Part shown: positions 24,071 through 32,387 of the stretch, piece after piece
How the letters are laid out: every line of letters starts with the position of its first letter
Position numbering within the stretch: position 1 is the first letter of the stretch
Assembly (NCBI GenBank): GCA_028023455.1
Contig: JAQFVV010012419.1
Span: 1,126,501-1,190,500 of the forward strand
Direction of reading: 5' to 3'
Length of the DNA: 64,000 nucleotides
Source of the DNA: Epiperipatus broadwayi
Lineage: Eukaryota > Onychophora > Udeonychophora > Euonychophora > Peripatidae
The notes under the pieces: generated by a model
The model's input: only the letters and a program-made list of their open reading frames with translations
Told to the model about the DNA's origin: nothing
Databases searched by the model: none
Translations under genes and position numbers: made by a program

Positions 24071-24600
24071 ATATAAATGTTAAAATTAAGTCGGGCGCGA
24101 ATGGCTATATAGTTTTGTAAAGTTGTATTAAGGGAGGGTAATCTTAGGTTATTCATTTCGTAGTTGAATTGGTTCAATGGATTGGATATATTTGTGTAAT
24201 TAGTAGATGTAGTATGAGATCCGCTATGGGCAGGATTATAGATATACGCCACACACCCTCTGTTTGCCTATGGATGGGTTTGTAAGTCGGCAGAAGACCG
24301 CAGTCCATTCCTATGGAGTTTTTAGTTTATTGATCTACTTGCCCACAGATGTCACATTCCTGTTGGTGGAGAGTCAATGTCTTCTCTATTTCTACTTATT
24401 GTTCAGATGTACATTCCTGACAATATAGTATTTTGTGTTGTCGTATCATGCTACATTGAATACATGAATGTATCAGATGGATTGGCGCCAGTTGATTGCG
24501 AAATTTGTTGCCTAAGGTTAAATCAGGGAAGAATATTTTCCTTTCAAATGCAGACCTATGTAGTCCATTCATACTCGACCCTCTAAATAAAATATTAAAC
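24071..24600. repeat. Module Y, right arm (inverted)
   Basis: Reverse complement of 13344-13817 with a few larger indels. A minus-strand open frame of 68 codons at 24396-24602 has the pattern CxxC-x10-CxxC (CIQC...YCQEC) but ends at once. The left-arm copy lacks the second cysteine pair. Not called as a gene. Confidence 0.55.
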
Positions 24601-24858
24601 ATTATAGCAAGCTATTTTAAATGTAAAATTAAAAATTAAGATAAAAATCTAAATGTTAAACTTATTCCTCGAATTTAGAATGATTTTATATGTGCGTAAA
24701 TAAATATTTTTCTGTGTTAATTTCTGGCAGTGGCTTTTATGATTTTATTCTTTTATATTTAAGATATAAAATTTATAGATTTTTATCTCGGCATCTCCGC
24801 TGAGCTAGTGACAATGGGCTAACGATCTAAATATGTAAATAAAGTGGAATCCTAACAG

Positions 24859-24967
24859 CGTGTATCTGCCTACTTTATAAATTTTTCTAGGCTCAAATGC
24901 CTAGATGGCGCCCTTTGGTAGTGCGGTGTGGTGCGATGCGATCTCCCACTTCGTTTGGATCGTTATA
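24859..24967 (+). repeat. Right terminal LTR-like motif of the palindrome
   Basis: GTATCTGCCTACTTTATAAA through ATGCCTAGATGGCGCC to GGATCGTTATA follows the central block in direct orientation, with more changes near the end, including C-to-T in the terminal CA. The last two bases are therefore TA rather than CA. Confidence 0.65.
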
Positions 24968-24971
24968 ATAT
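24968..24971. repeat. Right target-site duplication (ATAT) of the palindromic element
   Basis: ATAT directly after the element end, matching 12579-12582. Confidence 0.55.
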
Positions 24972-26147
24972 GGTATCTGTATTTTAATTTTCTTTATATA
25001 CAGATAGATTTTTTTTTCAATTTAATTTCTCATGGATATATTACTGTCAATTAATTTTTTGTGGATTAAAAAATGTACATTATAATGTGGTTGTTAAATC
25101 CTTACTTATATTCGTTTCATACATTGGTTTTTTGATTTAAGTTTTTATAGATTAATAGTAGCCCTAATTTATTTTTTTAGGGAATGCTTGCATTAATCAC
25201 AAACATAGTAAATGAAATTGTTTGATTCCTGAATATATACTTTTCAGATTTGTTTTTTAATATAATATATAAGTTTTGATGTTTCATTTGGTTTTGATGT
25301 AAATTTATTAAATATTTTCATGTGCTTTTGATTTATTTGTGAAAAATATAAATTAGACTTTTTTTAATGCTCGATTGGTGGTATGTGGGTGGATAGTGGT
25401 TCCGTTTTAAGACATCTCACATTCTGCTACCAACAAATCAAAGCAAAAACAAATACATTTAATAAGTGTGATGAATTTAAGCATGCCATAAATTAAATCA
25501 GCAGTGAAGATTAAATATAAATATGGATTTAACAAGAATAACAATATCCACGAAAAAAGAGTTGGCAATAGTAAATCTAAAAGAAATGAAAAAAAAAAAA
25601 AAGAAAAATATGGATACCGTCAAATGTACAGATATTGCATGATTTTAAAGAAATATTGCTAAAATTTTATATTTAACTATAAAATTTAGATATACAACAG
25701 TATTTATTATAAAATTAAATTTTAGCTTTTTATTGATGCTATCTCTCAGGCAGAAAATGTCTGCTGCAATTTTAAACATTCTTGTAAATCTATGAATGTT
25801 TAGTGAGTATTCACTTTGTCAAACTATTCAATAAATGAAGATAGTCTATATTTATGAAAATACAGAATATAAAGAAAAAATTGTAAGATAAGTCTTTTGA
25901 ATGTAGCAAATGAAAATTTCAACATTTTAAAATAATAAAAAAGAACTATTATTTATATAAATATTAAAGATTTTACTAAAAATGACGTCCGGGAAATTTT
26001 TCTTTATTTAAAAATAATGCTTTCTAGTCAATTCAAAAATTATTAATATATTATTTCCTGAAAAATTAAATGTTGCATACAAGGAGATTGGGGCAATATT
26101 TGTAGGGTTAGTTAAGTAACAACAAACAAACAAATTTTCAAATTTAT
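24972..26147. other. AT-rich spacer between the palindrome and element B
   Basis: No gene is seen. Faint similarity to the left flank of the palindrome (around 12030-12400) is visible, but low complexity makes it unreliable. Confidence 0.5.
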
Positions 26148-26151
26148 ATAT
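26148..26151. repeat. Target-site duplication (ATAT), left of element B
   Basis: ATAT precedes the LTR start at 26152 and is repeated at 34479-34482. A longer duplication does not fit, because the next bases differ. Confidence 0.7.
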
Positions 26152-28242
26152 TGTAACCGGCTGCTGGTTTGGTCATTCGACAACCCGGCACAAGAGATCG
26201 AGGGCTCCGAAATAAACCTGACATAGCGTAAAGTTTTATTTGTTTACTCATATCGATAGTTATTAGCTATCCACACAAGGGGGCGCCAGATACGATTATT
26301 TAATTGGATTTTAATTACTCGCATCACCTTACGTCATGTCAAAACGACTTCGGAGTCAAATCCCGCCCACTAGCTCAAACTCCCAGCATAGACCAATAGA
26401 TAACTCAAGGCCGCAATATAGTTATTTCGAGGACGACTCCTCCCGGAAAAGACGCACCGTCCGCTAATGAAGAATCAGCTTGGTTTTCTAATTAGTCGAC
26501 TACAGCATAAGATTCATTTATTGGTTGTCACCGACCAATGCGGTGGTTCGTTTACGCCCCGAACACTAGGCTTACAAGTTCATCCCCCCGACATATCGTA
26601 TATAACATAATTATTTGACGTTTACTTCGATTGATTATAGACCCGCCCGCTCTTACATCTATCTTAACTAAGGTTAAATAAGAAACATCGTGACTTACGG
26701 CACGATGTTGACATAATTCATAAAGAAACAAATTGAAATGAAATTTAAACTTAACTAAACATATTTCAACGGTGAATTATTAAAGATTAAATAAACTACG
26801 ATTTTAAGTGTATGAAAAGATTTGAGAAATGCTCGACTTGGTTAAATATTGAATAAATTTATTAAATGTGAAAAGAAACATTATTAATTTGGTTTATTGC
26901 ACACGCGCACATACATTCACGCTCACAGAGAATCATAATTAAACATAGCACAATATGAATATCGGAATAAAGTTCCTTTCTATTTGAGAAAATATATTAT
27001 TTTTCCTTAGATCCACTAAAGTTCAAAGTTCATGTTTACAAAGTTCTATGACTAAGATAAGTTAAGATGACGAGGAAAGTTTAAGGTTTGTTTACTTAGG
27101 TTGGTTAATTACGAGATTTCCTTACGAGTTTATAAAGTGAGTGAGTGAACATAATATAAAACATATTTACCTAGGATTTGATTTGGTTTCCGTGGCTGGA
27201 GTGGTCCGCTGGCTTATAACGAGTATTGGATGGTCTGGACGAGTTTGGGTATCTCTTGGAACATGATTTTTTTGTTATCTGGAGCATTAACTTCACACGA
27301 CGATGTTATTGTAATTTCATAGCTTCGGAGATAATTAGTAGCGGAGCGCCGATCAGTCACTGAAGGGTTTATTAGCCCCTCATGACAGTCGACGCTCTTA
27401 ATATTAATTTCGTAGTGATCATCTTGAATGCGGAAGAATAATATACGTTATTTCAGAACAACTATCTTGATAAAATAAAAAGCATAAGCATTGGGATAAA
27501 AATAAGCATGGGGTGGTTCAGAATAAAAAGAACAGCTCAAAGTTTGAACTACAATAATAATAAACAGATTGGATTTTTTTTTGAATAGTTTTTAACTGAT
27601 ATTTATATCGGGTGATCCTTATCGGAGGATCCAATCTACCCCCAGAGTTCCGTGTTCCTGGAGCTGCCGTTCAGGTCCGTGTTTGAGGTAACTGTTCCTC
27701 AATCCTTGTGCTAAAGGCAATATTTATTTCGAGACAATCTTTTGTTGCAATCTTACTCTTACCAACCTTACTTCTTCACACCTCGAGTGCATGCGTGTGT
27801 GCGTGTGTTTTACAAGAACAATACAAGCTGTATTAAATTTAGAAGTCGAGCATTTAATCTTTTCCTCAAATCTTTTCTATAAGTTTTACTTTAGTTAACA
27901 TTATAATTCTAAAATGAACATATTTAATTACCCCGTGGCGTCTTCGAGTGACAATTATATTTTATTATTTAGGAGAGCAAATTATATTTATTATTTCTAA
28001 GAGTAAATTATATTTCCTTTATCATTTCTTCGCGAAGGCTATTTTATTAAATTTTATTACCTGAAAGCTATAATCATTTACTTGGACGTTCACTGTCTAT
28101 ATTTTATAAATGTATTTTATGAGCGGAAAAAAAAACTATTACAGGTTATGAAAACAAATCACGAGTGTTTTAGGTTGCTTGCTGGGGTGTGTGTGTGCGA
28201 TGTTTCCTAGGTTTAATATCGATGTAACGCTATCTCGTTACA
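26152..28242 (-). repeat. 3' LTR of element B
   Basis: 2091 bp. It has two changes not shared with the other three LTRs (GATCCACT at 27009-27016 and TTATCTGG at 27276-27283). A minus-strand AATAAA lies at 26235-26240, about 85 bases before the sense-strand LTR end, a candidate polyadenylation signal. Confidence 0.95.
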
Positions 28243-28257
28243 TATCTCCCCGCCCGG
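28243..28257 (-). promoter_or_regulatory. Polypurine-tract candidate of element B
   Basis: The minus-strand CCGGGCGGGGAGATA directly abuts the 3' LTR and is identical to the tract in element A. The call rests on position plus G-richness. Confidence 0.45.
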
Positions 28258-28305
28258 TGTAGAGTAAAATCCGATGCTGCGGGTTTTAGCTCTGAGTGAG
28301 CGAAG

Positions 28306-31300
28306 TTATTCGGCCCTCTTCAGTGCTCTTGCATTGAACGTTCCCTTTCCGTGGGTCAACGCGAAGGCGTTGTTTCCATATGCCCTGACGATCTCGTATG
28401 GGCCCTCATAGATGTCGAGGAATTTTTTGTAGATGTTTTGTCCGGGTCGACTGACCGGGTTGGCCTTTACCATCACTCTGTCGCCCACTTTGAACGTATT
28501 CCGGATTGGCTTATTGGCCTGCGTTCGCCTTTCTCCCATGTGCTCCAATCTTCGTAGCGCTGTCTGATTGTCTTGTTTCCTATCGATTTTTCCGGTTCGG
28601 ATTGTGGGCCTGTCATTGTACGGATAAGGTATCGGTTGCCCATAATGGAGTCGGCTTGGTTCAAATCCGGTCGACTCATTCTTTGAGGTGTTGATCATCT
28701 CAGTGATCCGGGGAATCTCCCGGACCCATTTCCGATGATCTCCCGCAGTGTACACACGGAATAACCGTCCCAATTCCCGCATTACTCGCTCGCACGGGTT
28801 GCTCTGCGGGTTCCGGATCGACGTCATGTGGTGTTTGATCCCCGTTCGATTTATCCACTGCCTCCAAGTTTTCGACACAAATGGTGTGCCATGATCCGAT
28901 AGGATGTACTTAGGCTTCCCGATGATGGGAAACTGTTTTGTCTCCAACAATTTGATGGTCTGATGTGCGTTGGCCCGGGCCATGGGGTACGCGGCGACCA
29001 TTTTGGAACACAAATCGTATGCGACCAATATATATCTCTTCCCCCCGGCCATCGGTAAAGGCCCGTAATAATCAATCGCCACGGTGTGGTTTGGTTCCCG
29101 GATGATAATTGGTATCTGGGGTCCTTCATTTGACCGATTTAGCGGTTTGGTCCTCGCACAAACATCGCACCCCCGCAATCTTGTGGCGATGTCCCGGTGC
29201 ATTCCAGGCCAGTAAAACCAATTGCTAAGGTATCCCTCAGTCTTGTTTGCTCCATAATGGCCGCGTTCCCGATGTGTCTCGTCAATCATCCGACCTCGCA
29301 TTTCTTTCGGGATTACAATCCGGGTTTGTTTCCCATTCCCTGTTTTCCTTTGGAGTAATCCCCCCAGGGTAATGCATCGGTCCCGATATTTCCATAGCGG
29401 ACCCCCTTCGGTCCCTTCTTCCCTCTGGTAAGAGCCCGCCTTCGGCTTCCCTCTACGTAAATAACCTATTATTCGTTGGCAGTCCTCGTCCTCTTCCTGG
29501 CTCCTCCGAATGTCGCCCGCTTTAAGCCCTCCCTTCTTGTCTTGTCGGGTCGTGGCGGCTATGTATGCGAACTCGTCTGCCTCCGCATTTGTCTGAGTTC
29601 CTACGGGGTAACGGCTCAGCGTGTCCGCGATCACGTTATCCCTTCCTTTGCAATATTCTACTTCATATTGAAACTCCTGCAGGGCTAAACTCCATCGCAC
29701 CAATCTGTTGTTTGTCAGGAAGCTTTTGTTTAGAAATTCCAGACTCCGGTGGTCAGTAACTACCCTCACTTTGGACCCGACCAGGTACTGGCGGAATTTT
29801 TTGAACGCCCACACTATGGCGAGGGCTTCTCGCTCGGTGACCGTGTATCTTCTTTCCGGGTCTTTAAGTAGCCGACTAATGAATGCCAACACTCTCTGTT
29901 CTCCCTCCGGCCCCTTCTGGTACAATGTGGCCCCCAGCCCGATGTCGCTGCTGTCCGTCTGTACCCAAAACATCTGGTCGAAGTCCGGGTATGTCAATAT
30001 GGTTTGTTTCAGGAACCCTTCCTTTACTCTCCGGAAACTCAGTTCCCGCTTCTCATCCCACACCCATGCTTGCTCCTTTCTTAGTAATTGTAACAAGGGC
30101 TCCATATCGTGGGAGAAGTTCTCGTAGAACTTGTTATAAAAGGTACACATTCCGAGGAATGCCTTAATGTCCTTCTTCTTCTTCGGGGCGGGGAATTCTT
30201 GGATCGCCTGGATCTTTTCGGGGTTAGGCCGCACTCCATCCGGGCTTACTATGTGTCCCAAGAACTTGACCTCCTGTGTCGCAAAATGGCTCTTCTTGAT
30301 ATTGATTTTGATCCCCTTCTGCTCGCATTCTTGGAGTAGCCTTTCTAAGTGCCGGCAGTGCTCCTCGATATCATTGGACGCTATGATGATGTCGTCCACG
30401 TACATCGTCGCAAATTTTTTTACCTCGTCGGATAGGGTTTGGTCCAGGCATTGTACCAAGCCTGCCCCACTGTTCTTTAATCCAAAGGGCACACGGTTAA
30501 ACTGGTACGCCCTTCCGTTATATTTGAATGCGGTGTACTTTCGGTCGTCGGGGTGGAGGCTCATTTGCCAGTAACTATTTGTTAAATCCATCGTGGAAAA
30601 AATCCGCTTGTTCCGGAACCTGGTCATTAGTTCGTTCATGACGGGTGGGGCGTTTGTGTCCGGGATCGTTACCTTGTTTAGTTGCCTAGCGTCGAGGCAC
30701 AATCGTATTGACCCGTCCCCTTTTTTCACAGCTAGGATGGGGTTATTGTATGGCGAGGTACATTTTGAAACGACTCCCCACTCCGTCATCTGCTTTAGCT
30801 GGGTTTCAATTTCCTTACGGTATTGGAACGGGATCGGGTATGCCCTTGTCTGATATGGGTGGCCGGTGCTCAATCGGATCCGGTGTTCGTACCCCTCGAT
30901 TACTCCCGGTTTGTCCGAGAAAACACTTTCGTACGCCCCCAATATCTCTTGAATTCTTTCTATCTGCCCTTTGTCTGGTCCAGTTATTTCCTTGATTCTT
31001 TTTTCGATTTCCCCTTTTACCGCGATGCATTGCAGCTTCCTTTGTCCTTCTGGTTCTTCGTCTACTTTGCTTTTGAAAGGCACTGTGACTGCACTGATCC
31101 TTGCTTGCTCGGTCCCATAATCGATGTTACATTTAGCCATTTTCATGAAATCCGACCCTAATACTAAGTCGTGGATTAAGCCCTCCAGTATTAGTACGAC
31201 CTGGGTAAATTCCTGTCCTGCAATGCTGATATTCGCCCACACTTGTTTGGTCTGTATTCTCGCCTTTTTTCCATTGGCCAATACAATTTGGGTTCCTTTT

Positions 31301-31470
31301 AACGGTAGGATTTTCATCTCTGTTGGCCCCTGGGCGATCTTGTTGAACATTTCCTGTGCCATTACGGATACTTGACTTCCCGTATCCAGCAAAGCCCTTG
31401 CATTGATCCCTTGGATTGACACGTCGATTATTGGGCATTCCTGTTTTCTCCGAGGTCCTTCCCCCCCCAT
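28306..31470 (-). CDS. pol: Pol polyprotein: protease, RT, RNase H, integrase
   Basis: One uninterrupted frame of 1054 codons. An aspartic protease with LLDTGS at about residues 27-32 is followed by reverse transcriptase at about 205-400 (LCLDARQLNK, FSTMDLTNSYWQ, VPFGLKNS and catalytic MYVDD, with YVDD at 357-360). RNase H follows at about 495-620 (QTDSSD, TEREALAIVW, VVTDHRSLEF, ADTLSRYP). Integrase has an HHCC zinc-binding region at about 725-770 (HRERGHYG...CDVCARTK) and a catalytic core with D at about 799 (AIDYYG), D at about 859 (LSDHG) and E at about 894 (PCERVMRE), 34 residues between the last two. The tail has the GPYEIVRA fold common in gypsy integrases but no chromodomain. It would process Gag-Pol, copy RNA to cDNA and integrate it. 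All catalytic residues checked are present. The first ATG lies at the G8 junction with gag, so translation probably depends on Gag read-through rather than this ATG. Confidence 0.95.
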   Translation of the reverse strand: MGGEGPRRKQECPIIDVSIQGINARALLDTGSQVSVMAQEMFNKIAQGPTEMKILPLKGTQIVLANGKKARIQTKQVWANISIAGQEFTQVVLILEGLIHDLVLGSDFMKMAKCNIDYGTEQARISAVTVPFKSKVDEEPEGQRKLQCIAVKGEIEKRIKEITGPDKGQIERIQEILGAYESVFSDKPGVIEGYEHRIRLSTGHPYQTRAYPIPFQYRKEIETQLKQMTEWGVVSKCTSPYNNPILAVKKGDGSIRLCLDARQLNKVTIPDTNAPPVMNELMTRFRNKRIFSTMDLTNSYWQMSLHPDDRKYTAFKYNGRAYQFNRVPFGLKNSGAGLVQCLDQTLSDEVKKFATMYVDDIIIASNDIEEHCRHLERLLQECEQKGIKINIKKSHFATQEVKFLGHIVSPDGVRPNPEKIQAIQEFPAPKKKKDIKAFLGMCTFYNKFYENFSHDMEPLLQLLRKEQAWVWDEKRELSFRRVKEGFLKQTILTYPDFDQMFWVQTDSSDIGLGATLYQKGPEGEQRVLAFISRLLKDPERRYTVTEREALAIVWAFKKFRQYLVGSKVRVVTDHRSLEFLNKSFLTNNRLVRWSLALQEFQYEVEYCKGRDNVIADTLSRYPVGTQTNAEADEFAYIAATTRQDKKGGLKAGDIRRSQEEDEDCQRIIGYLRRGKPKAGSYQREEGTEGGPLWKYRDRCITLGGLLQRKTGNGKQTRIVIPKEMRGRMIDETHRERGHYGANKTEGYLSNWFYWPGMHRDIATRLRGCDVCARTKPLNRSNEGPQIPIIIREPNHTVAIDYYGPLPMAGGKRYILVAYDLCSKMVAAYPMARANAHQTIKLLETKQFPIIGKPKYILSDHGTPFVSKTWRQWINRTGIKHHMTSIRNPQSNPCERVMRELGRLFRVYTAGDHRKWVREIPRITEMINTSKNESTGFEPSRLHYGQPIPYPYNDRPTIRTGKIDRKQDNQTALRRLEHMGERRTQANKPIRNTFKVGDRVMVKANPVSRPGQNIYKKFLDIYEGPYEIVRAYGNNAFALTHGKGTFNARALKRAE

Positions 31471-32005
31471 CTTGTGTTATGTTGGCTATCCTGATCCCAT
31501 CGTCCTCTTCTCGGTTAAAATAATCGTCGTTTTCGATTGCCTGTAATTTCTTCAGCACCCCTGTTATTTCGGTTTCCCTTTCAATGATTTGTTTGATCTC
31601 CCTGGGTAGGTTGCGTCCCGCTATCCTAATTTGCTGCTCTTCTGGTATTTGATATTTGTCTATTTTTTTTAATCTTGCCACCTGTCGCTGGACGAAGGTA
31701 CTGTATGTTTCCTCTTCTTCCTTCTTGTTTTGTTCGATTTCCCATCTTTCCCTTTCCTGCTGGGCTAATCCCCAATATCTTCTCCTGATGGCCCTTTGAT
31801 ATTCCTCGAATGTCTCTGGTTTGTTTTTCATTGCCTCCCACCATTCCACAACTTCCCCTTGGATGTGGCTACATGCGATCGCTATTTTGGATTCTTCGCT
31901 AAACTGCCCGCATGAAAATAACCTCTTCAGACTTTCTATGTGTCGACACGGGTTCTCGTCTCCCTTTCCTTCGAAATGCTCGATTTTAATCCATTTTCCC
32001 TCCAT
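31133..32005 (-). CDS. gag: Gag of element B
   Basis: A frame of 290 codons, with an upstream in-frame stop and 45 bases between its ATG and the shared leader. Residues 5-175 form a compact retrotransposon Gag domain (KIEHFEGKGDENPCRHIESL, VVEWWEAM, RRRYWGLAQQERERW, FVQRQVARLKK, AGRNLPREIKQ). After residue about 178 the frame enters a run of eight Gs. Beyond it the translated residues are out-of-frame protease sequence and end at 31133, so the natural Gag part is about 180 residues. No CCHC zinc knuckle is visible. It lacks the roughly 190-residue coiled-coil region of A's Gag. The pol frame is +1 relative to gag. A run of seven Gs would make gag and pol one continuous frame, so this is either a one-base insertion, a sequencing error or a frameshift site. 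Confidence 0.85.
   Translation of the reverse strand: MEGKWIKIEHFEGKGDENPCRHIESLKRLFSCGQFSEESKIAIACSHIQGEVVEWWEAMKNKPETFEEYQRAIRRRYWGLAQQERERWEIEQNKKEEEETYSTFVQRQVARLKKIDKYQIPEEQQIRIAGRNLPREIKQIIERETEITGVLKKLQAIENDDYFNREEDDGIRIANITQDGGGRTSEKTGMPNNRRVNPRDQCKGFAGYGKSSIRNGTGNVQQDRPGANRDENPTVKRNPNCIGQWKKGENTDQTSVGEYQHCRTGIYPGRTNTGGLNPRLSIRVGFHENG
31461..31468 (-). other. G8 run at the gag-pol junction
   Basis: The plus strand shows eight Cs. Gag is read up to this run and the pol frame is open from it, with the pol ATG ending on the first G. A one-base difference in run length decides whether gag and pol are fused. Confidence 0.8.
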
Positions 32006-32049
32006 CCTGTTTATTGTCTCGTTGATCTTGATTTATTTGGCCTATTATA

Positions 32050-32387
32050 ACTTTTGTCACTACTGTTTACAGGAATGTGGTTCTTTTTACTTTTGATTTT
32101 ATTCGTTTTATGGTGACAGCGACTGATCGGCGTCTGCTCCTTTATCTCCTGCTATGTTTTGTTTATTTTGTTTATTTTGCTCCGGTTCCCGATGTTTTGT
32201 TTACAGATTTGCGATGTTTAAGAATCGCTGCGTTTTTGTTCCGTTTGTTTATTTTTGTTCAAGTTTTTGTTTACATAAACATTTCCGCGTCTTCTCCCAG
32301 GTTCGGCCGCTTTTGCTAGTATCTAGATTTGCTTTATCTTTCTGTTTAGAAGCGTCATTTATACTAGCCTCACGTTGGAAGCGCCAA
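32050..32387 (-). other. Leader of element B
   Basis: Same 338-base leader as in A (20502-20839). It contains the PBS at its upstream end and no protein I would support. Open frames on the other strand are identical in A and B because the DNA is identical. Confidence 0.8.
32367..32386 (-). promoter_or_regulatory. Primer-binding site of element B
   Basis: TGGCGCTTCCAACGTGAGGC on the minus strand, one base after the 5' LTR, identical to that of A. Confidence 0.65.

Larger units (their letters stand above)
12583..24967. mobile_element. Giant palindromic LTR-derived element, interrupted by retrotransposon A
   Basis: The element starts TGTAACGATCCGG and ends GGATCGTTATA, a decayed form of GGATCGTTACA, between ATAT duplications. 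Ignoring retrotransposon A (16389-22930), the 5.84 kb that remains is an imperfect palindrome centred near 15588. The left half, 12583-15587, matches the reverse complement of 15588-16388 plus 22931-24967 nearly throughout. Matching anchors are the terminal 100-bp motif, modules X and Y, a GGTGACGT plus TATAAAA block, an ATCTGTGCGA / TCGCACAGAT pair and the central arms. No long open frame exists. LTR-like ends and primer-binding-site-like sequences at the centre point to an LTR-retrotransposon origin, but the inverted layout is not that of a normal element. A foldback DNA element is the alternative. Confidence 0.65.

Noticed and set aside
24396-24602. Cysteine pattern CxxC-x10-CxxC reminiscent of a transposase zinc-binding tail
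   Set aside because: The frame ends immediately after the motif, the left-arm copy lacks the second cysteine pair, and there is no transposase core around it.
12583-24967. Interpretation of the palindrome as a DIRS-type element
   Set aside because: No tyrosine recombinase or reverse transcriptase frame is present, and a target duplication appears to exist, which DIRS elements lack.
12030-25350. Faint similarity between the outer flanks of the palindrome
   Set aside because: The matches are A-rich low-complexity phrases and could be aligned in both direct and inverted orientation, so I do not trust them.
28351-31375. Many plus-strand open frames across pol
   Set aside because: They are the complementary strand of the intact pol gene and show no domain of their own.
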